NCBI GenBank assembly: GCA_964442495.1
Contig: CAYTZN010000002.1
Span: 62,001 to 126,000, forward strand
DNA: 64,000 nt
Direction of reading: 5' to 3'
Source of the DNA: CAYTZN01 sp964442495
Lineage (GTDB): Bacteria > Pseudomonadota > Gammaproteobacteria > Legionellales > Legionellaceae
Numbering within the stretch: position 1 is the first letter of the stretch; every line of letters begins with the position of its first letter. This document shows positions 44,599 to 54,536 of the stretch, piece by piece. The notes below the pieces were generated by a model, which was not told the DNA's origin, did not search any database, and saw only the letters and a program-made list of their open reading frames with translations. Both the position numbers and the translations under genes were made by a program.

Positions 44599-46274
44599 TG
44601 GATATTCGACGAGTAATTTTATATGCAGCACTAACGCTAGTGGTCTATTCCTTATGGACAAACTGGCAGGTTGATTATCCTCCTGTAGCTCCAGCAAAGA
44701 CAGCCGCGGTGAATGCCTCTGGTAACACGTTATTACCAGCAAATATCATCCCGCGCGAAGAGAGTAACAACGCTAACCAGCAACCCTCTGTTTATGAGGC
44801 AAAAGAAATAAAGCCTTCACCATCCGTTCATGTAAAAACAGATGTTTTGGACTTGACCATTGATTTACTGCAGGGCGATATCATTGATGCTAAATTACTA
44901 GATTATCCTGTTACTGTTGATGAAAAAAACACACCGTTTACGTTGTTACAAAATACTGCAGGCGAGCGATATGTCGCTGACAGCGGTTTGTTTGTGGTAA
45001 AGGGTCAGATCATCGAAAATGCTGATGGAACATACGTTTCTGAACAACAAAATTATGAAATGCCAACAGGACAAAATCAATTAGTGGTTACCTTAAAAGG
45101 TAAAAATGCTGATGGATTGTTGATTAATAAGAAATACACCTTTACCCGCGGTAGTTATCTGATTGATGTGGGCTATACCTTGGAAAATACCGGTGATTCT
45201 GTATGGAAAGGCTATATGAACACCCAGTTGTTACGTAGTTCACCTAAAGAAGATAAATCAAGCATGTTCCATGTTGGCTCTTACACGGGAGCTTCATATT
45301 CAAGCCCTGGGCAGCACCGTTACCAAAAAGTTAACTTCAGTGATATGACAAAAAAGAACCTTGATTTAGACGTAAGTGGTGGCTGGATTGCCATGCAACA
45401 GCATTATTTTTTAAGTGCTTGGGTTCCTAACGTTGACAGTAAAAACCGGTTTTATACACGCTCTGTTAATGATGATTATACAATTGGAGCAGTAAGCCAG
45501 CCGCTTACGCTTGAGCCTAATCAAAAACAAGACATAAGTTCACGCCTTTATTTAGGCCCTGAAATAACCAACGTGTTGAAATCAATAGCACCAGGTCTTG
45601 ATTTAACCGTCGATTATGGCTGGTTATGGTTTCTTTCGTCGCTACTGTTTTCCTTAATGAAAACCATTTACTCAGTAGTTGGTAACTGGGGCTGGACCAT
45701 TGTATTAGCGACGCTGTTAATTAAATTAGCTTTTTATCGCCTCTCCGCTACCAGTTATAAATCCATGGCAGGCATGCGTAAGTTGCAACCTAAATTACAA
45801 GCGTTACGAGAGCGTTATGGTGATGATAAGGCAAAAATCAGCCAAGCCACCATGGAATTGTACCGTCAAGAAAAAGTAAACCCTTTAGGTGGTTGCTTGC
45901 CTATTGTTATTCAAATCCCTGTTTTTATAGCATTGTATTGGGTTTTATTAGAAAGCGTTGAATTAAGGCAAGCACCGTTCATGTTTTGGATAAAAGATCT
46001 AGCCATGCCCGATCCATTCCATATTTTGCCAGTGATCATGGGGATAACCATGCTCATTCAACAAAAATTAAACCCTGCACCACCAGATCCTATGCAAGCT
46101 AAAGTCATGATGTTTTTACCAGTTTTATTTACCGGACTATTCTGGAATTTTCCAGCAGGATTAGTGCTTTATTGGATTGTTAATAATTCGTTGTCTATTT
46201 TGCAACAATGGTATATCACACGAAAATACAGTGAAGATAAACCCGCCAGTAAACCCCGTGTTGTCGCAAAATAA
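44598..46274 (+). CDS. yidC: Membrane protein insertase YidC
   Basis: YidC/Oxa1 inserts and folds inner-membrane proteins. The 558 residues show an N-terminal anchor (VILYAALTLVVYSLW), a large periplasmic P1 beta domain (about 55-350), and five C-terminal membrane helices with YKSMAGMRKLQPKLQALRERYGDDK, GGCLPIVIQIPVFIALYW and the conserved Arg-bearing hydrophilic groove. The stop is followed at once by mnmE. Confidence 0.97.
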   Translation: MDIRRVILYAALTLVVYSLWTNWQVDYPPVAPAKTAAVNASGNTLLPANIIPREESNNANQQPSVYEAKEIKPSPSVHVKTDVLDLTIDLLQGDIIDAKLLDYPVTVDEKNTPFTLLQNTAGERYVADSGLFVVKGQIIENADGTYVSEQQNYEMPTGQNQLVVTLKGKNADGLLINKKYTFTRGSYLIDVGYTLENTGDSVWKGYMNTQLLRSSPKEDKSSMFHVGSYTGASYSSPGQHRYQKVNFSDMTKKNLDLDVSGGWIAMQQHYFLSAWVPNVDSKNRFYTRSVNDDYTIGAVSQPLTLEPNQKQDISSRLYLGPEITNVLKSIAPGLDLTVDYGWLWFLSSLLFSLMKTIYSVVGNWGWTIVLATLLIKLAFYRLSATSYKSMAGMRKLQPKLQALRERYGDDKAKISQATMELYRQEKVNPLGGCLPIVIQIPVFIALYWVLLESVELRQAPFMFWIKDLAMPDPFHILPVIMGITMLIQQKLNPAPPDPMQAKVMMFLPVLFTGLFWNFPAGLVLYWIVNNSLSILQQWYITRKYSEDKPASKPRVVAK

Positions 46275-47612
46275 ATGAGTGTTGATACTATTGTTGCGGT
46301 AGCTACCCCTCCAGGCCGCGGAGGGGTAGGTATCGTGCGTATTTCCGGACCTCTTGCTTACACTATCGCTTGTCAATTTGTTACAACAAACCTGTCTATT
46401 CAACCACGGATAGCTAACTATTGTGCCTTTTATGGTAATGATAAAGAACTGATTGATAACGGTATCCTCATCTATTTTAAAGCACCCCATTCGTTTACCG
46501 GTGAAGACATTGTTGAACTTCAAAGTCATGGTGCGCCTATTGTTTTAGATAGGCTTGTACAGGAAAGTGTTTTGCGTGGCGCAAGACTAGCAAGGCCGGG
46601 AGAATTTTCTGAGCGAGCTTTTCTTAACGATAAAATTGATTTAACCCAAGCTGAAGCCATCGCTGATCTGATTAACGCCAGTTCTAAAACCGCGGCACAG
46701 ATGGCTATTCGTACATTGGAAGGTGATTTTTCCAAAAAAATACATCAATTAAATGAACAAATCATTAGGCTACGGTTATATGTTGAGGCGGCCATCGACT
46801 TTCCTGAGGAAGAGATTGATTTTCTTAGTGATGGCAAAGTATCAACAATGCTTTCAGAGTTGTTAAGTCACTTAGAAGCTATCCGTTTAAATGCGTGTCA
46901 AGGAGCGATGTTGCAAGAGGGGCTATCCATCGTGATTGCTGGTCGCCCAAACGTTGGCAAGTCTACATTGATCAATTGTTTAGCCGGTCGTGAGGTAGCT
47001 ATCGTCACTGATATTGCTGGCACGACACGTGATGTGATGAGAGAACAAATTTTATTGGACGATATTCCTTTACGTGTGATTGATACCGCTGGTTTACGAG
47101 AAAGCCATGACGTCGTGGAAATTGAGGGCATTAAACGTGCTTGGCAAGAGGTTAGGCGCGCTGATTGCTTACTTATGGTTGTTGATGCAGGCATGCCAGA
47201 AGAAGAGCTTAAAGACGAGTTAAAGGCCCAATTACCGCAACATATACCTATTATTTGTGTTTACAACAAAATTGATGCAATGGGTCTTTCTCCCAAACGT
47301 GAACATAATTCAGTTTATCTTTCTGCTAAATCAGGGGAAGGGCTATCGCTTTTAAAAGATAAAATTAAAGAAGTTGTTGGGTTTCAACCAACAGAAGGGC
47401 AATTTTCTGCACGAAGACGTCATATCCAGGCATTAGACGTAACTAAACAACACCTGTTAGCCGGTCATCATCAACTGCATACGCAAAGGGCCGGGGAGCT
47501 TTTGGCCGAAGATTTGCGTCTTGCTCATCAATCCCTTTGCGAAATTACAGGGGAGTTTAGTTCGGACGATCTACTTGGAAAAATATTTTCAAGTTTCTGT
47601 ATTGGTAAATAA
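46275..47612 (+). CDS. mnmE: tRNA modification GTPase MnmE (TrmE)
   Basis: With MnmG it makes cmnm5U34 in tRNA wobble positions. The 445 residues have the N-terminal folate-binding domain (ATPPGRGGVGIVRISG), the G domain (GRPNVGKSTLINCL, DTAGLRE, NKID) and the C-terminal CIGK with the essential Cys. It is the last gene of the rpmH operon. The 287 bases that follow contain no gene. Confidence 0.97.
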   Translation: MSVDTIVAVATPPGRGGVGIVRISGPLAYTIACQFVTTNLSIQPRIANYCAFYGNDKELIDNGILIYFKAPHSFTGEDIVELQSHGAPIVLDRLVQESVLRGARLARPGEFSERAFLNDKIDLTQAEAIADLINASSKTAAQMAIRTLEGDFSKKIHQLNEQIIRLRLYVEAAIDFPEEEIDFLSDGKVSTMLSELLSHLEAIRLNACQGAMLQEGLSIVIAGRPNVGKSTLINCLAGREVAIVTDIAGTTRDVMREQILLDDIPLRVIDTAGLRESHDVVEIEGIKRAWQEVRRADCLLMVVDAGMPEEELKDELKAQLPQHIPIICVYNKIDAMGLSPKREHNSVYLSAKSGEGLSLLKDKIKEVVGFQPTEGQFSARRRHIQALDVTKQHLLAGHHQLHTQRAGELLAEDLRLAHQSLCEITGEFSSDDLLGKIFSSFCIGK

Positions 47613-47899
47613 GTTACAAACACTTCCTTCTGATAAATTTTCTTGTTTGAGATATTAAAACAACCAATTAGAGCAGGGCTTGTTCGTGTTTTCTGAATGC
47701 AATATGCGAAAATAAAAGACAAAAAGGCTTGTTTTGTATTAAGTAGAATGATACCGTGTTATTTTTGATAGGAGTGTTTTTCAATTTTGCATATTCCGGC
47801 CTCCACTAAAATAAAGTAACTGCATGTGGTTTGGGTTGGCCAGGTTAATTGTAAACGTTTCTGATTGCACGCTGTCCTTCTTTCATTTTAGGTAAAAAA

Positions 47900-49507
47900 A
47901 TGAGTTATTCTGCTCGGTATAGTCTCTTTGCGGGAGACAAACGTGATTTTTTTGCAAGTATTGATTCAACAACGCCTACTGCAAAAGTCAACACCATCGC
48001 TCACGCTCGTAGCTATACATTTTTAGCAACCAATCGTTTTTTGCTCGAAGAAGAATTTAATCAGCTTTATGGCATTATGAGCAATAAGCAGGATCATCGT
48101 GAAGAGTTTTGGCTCTATTGCTATTACTGCTGCGTCATGTTGCAACGATTCTACTCAAAATATGGTTACGATAAACCAGAGCTTGCAATTAAATACCGAA
48201 AATTGGCCAAAAAAATTGCCTACCGTTGTGAGAACAAGCGTTTTCCAGACGAAATTGATGAAGATTCTTTTTTAAAGAGGCTTGGCAAAAAAATCGGTGC
48301 GGATCTTGATTCATTAGCAAGCACACCTAAGCACACCACTAAAATCCGTGATTGGTTAGGTTTTGTTAATATTCATCGTCTTGTTTTTGTTTTTTCAAGG
48401 TTAAGTGTTAAACGCGCATTATTGCTTGCTAATGAATGGGTATGGTTTGAAAAACTCAATAAATATTTTGGAAATCACTTCAATGTAAATCGCATGATCA
48501 ACATCATCAATGCGCCAACACCTGTGTTTAATGTATTAAGTGTAGGTCTTTTTGCAGCTCGGTTTTTTCTTTCGCTTGGTTTGTTGATTAAGCATACTTT
48601 TTCTCCGACTTATGGTGAGAGAAAACTCTCTGCAGCGCAGCGATTTTACCAGGAGCTCTATAAACGCCACGGTATGATGTTAAATGATATTGCTTGGGCA
48701 ACCATCAATTTATTGTGTAACTACTCAGCATACTTTGGCACGACAGCCATTGCTAATGAGCTAACACTTGGCTTTTTATTATTTGATGTGGCCTTATTGG
48801 TGTACCGTCGTCAACTTGAAGAACATCATTATTTTATTAAAAAATCCCAATACCTTAGTGATAAAAAATACTATGAAGAGCAGCTTGCTTTAGCAATTAG
48901 GGACCAACGGGTTGATTTACAAAAGCAATATTTAGCGCATTGCCAAATGCTTGATGCTGAGTTGTTACAACTTAATCAAAATTGGACAGCAACCAGTTCC
49001 ACGTATTTATTTAATGTGGCTGCGGCAGCGGTGTTATTATGTGGTTTCAGCGCCTCTCTTTTATTGACAGGCCCAGCAGGCATTGCGGTTAGCTTTATTG
49101 TGTGCACGATTGCTGTTGCTATGTACCTTTCGGCAGATAAGTATGGAAAATTTAAAGGAAGCTCACTTGCGCTTCACCAATGCCAATTAGAGGCAAGTGA
49201 TAAAGAAACACTAGCTGGTGCGCGGAAAGAGTTTCTCACAGCACGGAATAATTTTATTGTAGCTTTGTTTAAAAACACCTTTATGCCAATGTTGTTAGTA
49301 ACCACGTTTGCTGTGTGTTGGCCTGCAGCACTTGTTTTGACGGCTCTTTATGTTGGCTATGAAAGCACTGTAGGTTACTTTAATGGCCCTGTGGCGAATA
49401 AAAAGTCACTTGTATCGTTGATGTTTAAAGAGCAGAAAGATATGCCTGCAAAAGAGAAAGAGGGCCAGAACAACATACAACCTTTGTTAGCATTGGCCCC
49501 GGCTTAA
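47900..49507 (+). CDS. Large conserved membrane protein, possible effector
   Basis: A 535-residue protein with helical charged ends and several hydrophobic segments (about residues 205-225, 265-305, 370-410 and 440-490), but no signal peptide. Its place directly beside the LegP-type gene near oriC matches, as I recall it, the L. pneumophila pair lpg3000/lpg2999, both reported Dot/Icm effectors; the match is by position and type, not alignment. The stop overlaps the legP stop on the other strand by 4 bases. The function is unknown. Confidence 0.65.
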   Translation: MSYSARYSLFAGDKRDFFASIDSTTPTAKVNTIAHARSYTFLATNRFLLEEEFNQLYGIMSNKQDHREEFWLYCYYCCVMLQRFYSKYGYDKPELAIKYRKLAKKIAYRCENKRFPDEIDEDSFLKRLGKKIGADLDSLASTPKHTTKIRDWLGFVNIHRLVFVFSRLSVKRALLLANEWVWFEKLNKYFGNHFNVNRMINIINAPTPVFNVLSVGLFAARFFLSLGLLIKHTFSPTYGERKLSAAQRFYQELYKRHGMMLNDIAWATINLLCNYSAYFGTTAIANELTLGFLLFDVALLVYRRQLEEHHYFIKKSQYLSDKKYYEEQLALAIRDQRVDLQKQYLAHCQMLDAELLQLNQNWTATSSTYLFNVAAAAVLLCGFSASLLLTGPAGIAVSFIVCTIAVAMYLSADKYGKFKGSSLALHQCQLEASDKETLAGARKEFLTARNNFIVALFKNTFMPMLLVTTFAVCWPAALVLTALYVGYESTVGYFNGPVANKKSLVSLMFKEQKDMPAKEKEGQNNIQPLLALAPA

Positions 49508-50307
49508 AACGGTTCCGGGTACATGGCATTAATGGCGGCTATGTCTTTGTCGGTTAAGTGGTTTCGCTGACCAATCTCGACATTGTCCATTAATGGAATA
49601 ATTGTTTTTTTGCCATTCTTAGAAAAAGCATCAGCGGGGTAATGCATTATCGATTGATAATCATAATCGCCGTAATCTTTTCCGTCCGTTAAATGTTGAT
49701 CAAAGTTATAGCGGTGATCTTCATCTATATTTTCCCAAACGATTTGCACATAAGCGTCTCGGTCGTTTCGTGATTGTTCATGCCAAAGACCCAAAGCATG
49801 GCCAATTTCATGCACTGTGTTCATGGTATTGCAACGGGGGGCAAGCAGAACGATTTGTTTTCCTATTTGTTTGCCAACAAAAGAGGCGCATGTTGTGCCA
49901 CCGGCGGGGATAAATGAGAGATAATCAGGGAAGTCGTCACGGTTTTTTGAGGTAAGCTCTATAAAATTGATGTGGGTTTTTTTTTGTAAAAGAGTAATGG
50001 CTTGAAGGGTGGCCAACTTATTGTTTAACGGTAAGTCTTCGGCTAATTCAAAAGGCACAACACTATTGGACCAGCGACCCCCACTAACTTTAGATAATAT
50101 GGACGCACGCTTAAGCTTAAGCTCCTCATTTTTACCCATGAGAATGTCGCCTTCAGCAATAGCGTAGCCATCCATTATTTCATACACAATGTTACGAAGG
50201 CCAAGACGAGGGTCGTTCACCGCAACTTGCCCAAGAGTTACGGACCATGCAATATTTAGATGGCAGATAAGAGCTATCAATAGATTGCAGCAAAAAAAAC
50301 GTCCCAT
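49504..50307 (-). CDS. legP: Astacin-type zinc metalloprotease, LegP-like
   Basis: The 267-residue protein carries the full astacin (M12A) zinc signature HEIGHALGLWHEQSRNDRD at residues 166-184 and the Met-turn SIMHYPADAFS. This family is common in animals and rare in bacteria; Legionella LegP is a Dot/Icm effector of this type. An N-terminal hydrophobic stretch (CNLLIALICHLNIAWS) resembles a signal peptide, unusual for a cytosol-exported effector. AAGGA precedes the ATG. The gene symbol is by motif and position near oriC; substrates are unknown. Confidence 0.88.
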   Translation of the reverse strand: MGRFFCCNLLIALICHLNIAWSVTLGQVAVNDPRLGLRNIVYEIMDGYAIAEGDILMGKNEELKLKRASILSKVSGGRWSNSVVPFELAEDLPLNNKLATLQAITLLQKKTHINFIELTSKNRDDFPDYLSFIPAGGTTCASFVGKQIGKQIVLLAPRCNTMNTVHEIGHALGLWHEQSRNDRDAYVQIVWENIDEDHRYNFDQHLTDGKDYGDYDYQSIMHYPADAFSKNGKKTIIPLMDNVEIGQRNHLTDKDIAAINAMYPEPF

Positions 50308-50327
50308 ATTTAAAATCCTTATATAGC

Positions 50328-51188
50328 TTAAGTCTCTTGTTGATCGCGCATGTGAAGTGCAATTTGATACAGCTCATTTTTTGGTGTGTTTGTTAGTTGT
50401 CCTGCAAGCTTTACGGCTTGTTTTAAGGGTAATTCGCTTAATAAAATAGAAAGAACATGTTCATTGGATTCCATGTTTTCGTCAAAAGTTCGCGCAGGAA
50501 TAATTAAAACAAACTCGCCTTTGGAATGGTTAGTGTCGATACGTAACCATTGTTTGATGTCATCACAGCATCCCGTAATGAATCGCTCAAACGTTTTGGT
50601 TAACTCTTTTGCTAATACCAGCTCACAAGAGGCGCCAAACACGTGTTCAATATCGTTGATGCTTTCCATAATGCGATGTGTGGATTCATAAAAAATTAAA
50701 GTATGCGGGGTGGTGCGCATCGATTCAAGTTTTTGCCGCCGGGCGGTCTCTTTTGCCGGTAAAAATCCGCAAAAAGTGAATGTATCACAAGCTACGCCAG
50801 CGGCAGATAATGCTGTTGTTATAGCGCAGGGACCAGGAATGGGAACCACTGACAGAAGATGTGAGTGTGCTAATTTCACTAAAGGATACCCAGGGTCACT
50901 GATGAGAGGGGTACCTGCATCACTAATTAATGCGCATGATTTTCCTTGCTGAAGCAACGCGATGACCTGGTCACTTTTGCTGGATTCATTATGTGCATGA
51001 AGAGACATCAATGGTTTTTTTATACCTAATGCTGTGAGTAACTGTCGGGAGTGGCGTGTGTCTTCAGCGAAGATAATATCCACCTCCTGCAATGTGTTTA
51101 TTGCGCGTTGGCTGATGTCTTCTCGGTTACCAATGGGGGTGGCGACAATGTATAGCGTTCCTGCCGTTCTTGCTGAAGTGTCTGTCAT
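50328..51188 (-). CDS. rsmI: 16S rRNA 2'-O-ribose methyltransferase RsmI
   Basis: RsmI methylates the ribose of C1402 in 16S rRNA. The 286 residues have the tetrapyrrole-methylase-like fold: LYIVATPIGNREDIS, FAEDTRHSRQLL, SLHAHNESSK, the loop ALISDAGTPLISDPGYPLV and PGPCAITTALSAAG. AGAGGA precedes the ATG. It is divergent from the lpoA gene, the usual arrangement. Confidence 0.96.
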   Translation of the reverse strand: MTDTSARTAGTLYIVATPIGNREDISQRAINTLQEVDIIFAEDTRHSRQLLTALGIKKPLMSLHAHNESSKSDQVIALLQQGKSCALISDAGTPLISDPGYPLVKLAHSHLLSVVPIPGPCAITTALSAAGVACDTFTFCGFLPAKETARRQKLESMRTTPHTLIFYESTHRIMESINDIEHVFGASCELVLAKELTKTFERFITGCCDDIKQWLRIDTNHSKGEFVLIIPARTFDENMESNEHVLSILLSELPLKQAVKLAGQLTNTPKNELYQIALHMRDQQET

Positions 51189-51229
51189 GGTTTATCCTCT
51201 TGCGTTCTTGCTTGGCAGATAGGCTATTT

Positions 51230-53032
51230 ATGTTGTTATTTCGTTGTGTAAATCAACTTTTATTCATTGTTTGTGTTCTTTTACTCACACATTGTACCAA
51301 AATAACGGACACTTCGGTTGTGCATATTAATCAACAATTGGTGAGTCCTTATACCATGCCCGCCACAGCCTATTTAGCGCTTGCAAAAAATCAAACAGGA
51401 AGCGAAAAGCAATCGTTGATGATAATGGCAGCTGGGCGTTTAATATACGATGGGCAGTGGCGAGAAGGGCTTGTTATTCTATCGGAAACAACGGAACTCA
51501 CGCCTGTGCTTATTAGTGAAAAGCGTTTGCTACTCGCTAAAGTAGACTTGATTCGCAATGAGCCTCATAACGCTATTTCAAAATTGTCTTCTGTGCAAGA
51601 TAGTAATGATCTGCCCATTTATTATCAAGTACAATTTCATGAAATGCTGGCTCTCGCTTATCAGACAGTAGGGAACACCACAGAATCTGTTAAAGAGCGT
51701 ATAAAGTTAGAGCGCCTATTACCCGATGAAGCATCAAAGGCAAATAATCGTCGCGCACTATGGTTGTCGCTTACCAAATTGCCTGCGGCAGAGCTTGATA
51801 TGCTCGCCATGGAAGCACCAACGGGGTCAGTCTTTAAAGGGTGGTTAGAGCTCTCACTGATAGCACGCAAATCATCGGCTGACCCTCAAAGCATGTTGGC
51901 CGCCATTGAACAATGGCAACGGGCGTATCCAGATCATCCCGCCCGGTTTATTTTTCCCTCTCCTTTATCAAAAGCCACAGCGCAACTTTTTGCGCGGCCT
52001 AAACAAATGGCCTTGTTGTTACCGTTGACAGGACCTTTAGCCGGGCCAGGCGGCGCCATTAAAGATGGTTTTATGGCAGCGTTTGATGCGAGCAATACGG
52101 CTTCTCATTCTACGGTTCGTCTTTACAATACTGATGGCGTGGATATAGCGGCACTTTATGAGCAAGCACTAAATGATGGCGCTGATTACATTGTTGGGCC
52201 TTTGAGCAAAACAAATGTGGCGGTTGTTGCTGGCATGAATCACCCAGTACCCACAGTGTTGTTAAATGATACAGACACCAAGCCGTCGGAGCGAGCCTAT
52301 CAGTTTGGGCTTTCGCCGACTTATGAAGCAAGGCAAGTGGCGGCTCGGGCGCGTAAAAATGGGTACTCACGTGCCTTGGTAATAGCCCCCGCTGATGCGT
52401 GGGGAAATGACGTGGCGTCGGCTTTTGAGAGCCAATGGCGTGCAAATGGTGGTCTTGTCGTAGATACGGCTCGTTATCGCCCAAACGATGATTTGAATAA
52501 TCTTGTGCGTGATTTCTTGCGGGTGTCTGATAGCGAGGCGCGTAGCAAGCAGCTAAAACAATTGTTGGGGCACTCGCTTGAATCGTCTCCCAGCCGTCGC
52601 CAAGACGTTGATATGATTTTTCTTCTTGCATACCCTTCAAAAGCGCGACAAATCATGCCATTACTAAAATATTATTATGCAGGAGATATACCTGTGTATG
52701 CGACATCCTCTGTCTATGGTGGAAGCAGTAATGCCATGAAAGACAGGGACTTAAACGGCATTATTTTTTGTGATATGCCATGGGTTTTTACTCATCAAAT
52801 GGGCAGTAAAAATTGGCCTGAACAATTTAATAGCTATAACCGATTGTATGCTTTAGGCATGGACAGTTATGCGCTGACGTCTCAACTGAATCAATTACTC
52901 CTTTTCCCTGCCATGGGCGTGAATGATCACAGCGGAGTCCTTTATTTAACATCCTCGGATAAAATAGCGAGGATATTGGCTTTTGGACAATTTAAGCAAG
53001 GTTTGGCTCAAGAGCTTGCTGACTCACATTAA
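51230..53032 (+). CDS. lpoA: Penicillin-binding protein activator LpoA (LppC)
   Basis: An outer-membrane lipoprotein that activates PBP1A. The ATG at 51230 gives 600 residues with a lipoprotein signal peptide ending LLLTHC, the Cys being the lipidation site. The N-terminal part is helical TPR-like, and the C-terminal part (from about residue 260) is the periplasmic-binding-like LppC domain (MALLLPLTGPLAGPGGAIKDGFMAAF). An in-frame start at 51170 would overlap rsmI. yraN, often next, is absent here. Confidence 0.92.
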   Translation: MLLFRCVNQLLFIVCVLLLTHCTKITDTSVVHINQQLVSPYTMPATAYLALAKNQTGSEKQSLMIMAAGRLIYDGQWREGLVILSETTELTPVLISEKRLLLAKVDLIRNEPHNAISKLSSVQDSNDLPIYYQVQFHEMLALAYQTVGNTTESVKERIKLERLLPDEASKANNRRALWLSLTKLPAAELDMLAMEAPTGSVFKGWLELSLIARKSSADPQSMLAAIEQWQRAYPDHPARFIFPSPLSKATAQLFARPKQMALLLPLTGPLAGPGGAIKDGFMAAFDASNTASHSTVRLYNTDGVDIAALYEQALNDGADYIVGPLSKTNVAVVAGMNHPVPTVLLNDTDTKPSERAYQFGLSPTYEARQVAARARKNGYSRALVIAPADAWGNDVASAFESQWRANGGLVVDTARYRPNDDLNNLVRDFLRVSDSEARSKQLKQLLGHSLESSPSRRQDVDMIFLLAYPSKARQIMPLLKYYYAGDIPVYATSSVYGGSSNAMKDRDLNGIIFCDMPWVFTHQMGSKNWPEQFNSYNRLYALGMDSYALTSQLNQLLLFPAMGVNDHSGVLYLTSSDKIARILAFGQFKQGLAQELADSH

Positions 53033-53060
53033 CCTAGTTCAGTTTTTATTTTAGTAAAAA

Positions 53061-53088
53061 AAACACCTCTCGAAAGCGGGAGGTGTTT
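53061..53088. terminator. Bidirectional rho-independent terminator
   Basis: AAACACCTC and GAGGTGTTT form a strong stem with a CGAAAGC-containing loop, flanked by A-runs on the left and T-runs on the right. It separates convergent lpoA and the small Gly-rich gene and can end both transcripts. Confidence 0.9.
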
Positions 53089-53104
53089 TTAAAAAAAGAA
53101 CAGT

Positions 53105-53416
53105 CTATTGATGCGCTTTGTGCATTGGACGATGGGATACCCAACCGGAGGTTGTATCGCCCACGCCTTTTAAAACACGTCCTGTGCCGTGAGCTACACC
53201 ACCCATAACGCCAGTGGTTAGTTTGCCAACACCGCCAATAACGGTTCCACCAACGCCGGTTGCAAGACCCGCAGTTGTCCGACCGACCCCTTTGACAACT
53301 TTGCCAGAGGTGGTTACTGTATCGGTGACAAGACCGGTACTCGCTAAAGCGCCGGTACTAAGAGCGAAAGAAGCTGCCCCAAGTACTATCGCTGGTATAA
53401 TTAGTCGTGCTTTCAT
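53105..53416 (-). CDS. Small secreted Gly/Thr-rich protein
   Basis: A 103-residue exported protein: signal peptide MKARLIIPAIVLGAASFALS-TGALA, then low-complexity repeats of about 10 residues built on G-x-GVG-x-TT-x-G, a pattern of glycine-zipper helices. AAGGAG 6 bases before the ATG at 53416 decides that start over 53434. Function is unknown; glycine-zipper proteins often associate with the cell envelope. Confidence 0.75.
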   Translation of the reverse strand: MKARLIIPAIVLGAASFALSTGALASTGLVTDTVTTSGKVVKGVGRTTAGLATGVGGTVIGGVGKLTTGVMGGVAHGTGRVLKGVGDTTSGWVSHRPMHKAHQ

Positions 53417-53485
53417 AAAGGACTCCTTGTTCATAAAACAACCTTTTCCTGTATAATACTAGTACAACAAATGTGGGAGAGCAAA

Positions 53486-54436
53486 TTAACAGGAGTAATT
53501 TGACAAGCTTAAGGGTTGGTTCTTGCCTGGGGTGGCTTCATTTAGTAATGATTTTAAAATATGTTTAATACGTAAAATCACGTCGTCTGATAAAAAAGAC
53601 AGTGTTTCGCTAAGTTCCTCAATGTTTAATTTAGAAAAAGGCAGGGTAAGGCGTTCTTGTGATTCTAGATCGAAGGCTTCAACTTGTTGTTTTGCTCTAT
53701 TAATTGTCGCGTATTTTATCTGCTTACCCTCAGCGTTTCTGACAACAAAGGTCAGCCTTTGTCTTTCACCCGTAAGCAATGATGATTGTGTAATCGCTGC
53801 ATCAGGGTTTGATATGTGCTTCAAGGTATATTCAAAGCGCTCTTTCCCATACGTCTCCGTGTTAAAGGTTGTTTTAATACTATCCCCACCGTCCCAATAA
53901 AAGCGCCAGAGGGCATCTCCTCCAACGAGGAGTGTCTGGGCTTGTTTTTTATGTAACACGATAGGTTCTTGCACGTGAAAACCTGACTCCAATAGAATTA
54001 AGCCATCACCACATACCATCAATAGCGCTGTATGGCCAAATGCGTCCTTAGGTAAACCAAAATACTCAGGGAGTGTTGAAGGAATAACGTATATGGGGGG
54101 CGTTTTTCCATAAAATTTAAACACAATATCTGTCAGTAGGGATAATGATAATCCGATGCAGTTGCTGCCATTGTATTTTTGAATTGTTGCGAAAGAGTCA
54201 AACGTATAATTAGAATCGTCTGCCTCTATGGCGTCTGCAATATATCCTGTTATGTCATAAGCCGTACGTTTTAAATGGGCTTTAAGTGCAGGGCGAATCA
54301 TTTTGGCGATTTCTGTGGCGCTTTTGTCACAATGGCCCGAGTTATTTAAATCGATATCGTACAGTGCCTGTGGTTGAGTTTCTTTTTTATAGGGCCATGG
54401 GGTTTTGAAAAAAGCAGGGGTTGGTTGCTTCAGCAT
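53486..54436 (-). CDS. Hypothetical protein with Cys/His dyad-like motifs
   Basis: The 316-residue cytosolic-type protein is not recognised. Its central part has YNGSNCIGLSLSLLTD (about residues 89-104) followed by a Gly-His stretch FGHTALLMVCGDGLILLESG about 45 residues on. A Cys at a helix start, then His and acidic residues on strands, is the layout of papain-like, transglutaminase-like or NlpC/P60 enzymes, so a cysteine-hydrolase fold is possible. The C-terminal about 100 residues are different. An effector role is speculation. Confidence 0.6.
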   Translation of the reverse strand: MLKQPTPAFFKTPWPYKKETQPQALYDIDLNNSGHCDKSATEIAKMIRPALKAHLKRTAYDITGYIADAIEADDSNYTFDSFATIQKYNGSNCIGLSLSLLTDIVFKFYGKTPPIYVIPSTLPEYFGLPKDAFGHTALLMVCGDGLILLESGFHVQEPIVLHKKQAQTLLVGGDALWRFYWDGGDSIKTTFNTETYGKERFEYTLKHISNPDAAITQSSLLTGERQRLTFVVRNAEGKQIKYATINRAKQQVEAFDLESQERLTLPFSKLNIEELSETLSFLSDDVILRIKHILKSLLNEATPGKNQPLSLSNYSC

Positions 54437-54536
54437 GTACTTGCTCGTAAAAAGATATTATTGTATATAAAGCAATCGCTTTGATCAAGCCTTACCGATC
54501 TTACTTCAAATGACAAAAACATACGTCAACAGCCGG

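Noticed and set aside
47613..47899. Regulatory RNA or parAB genes after mnmE
   Set aside because: The 287-base gap shows no structured motif and the partition genes that often lie near mnmE are absent.
53955..53970. A third parS-like CACGTG site (TCTTGCACGTGAAAAC)
   Set aside because: Only 12 of 16 positions match and it lies within a coding region 14 kb away; chance similarity is likely.
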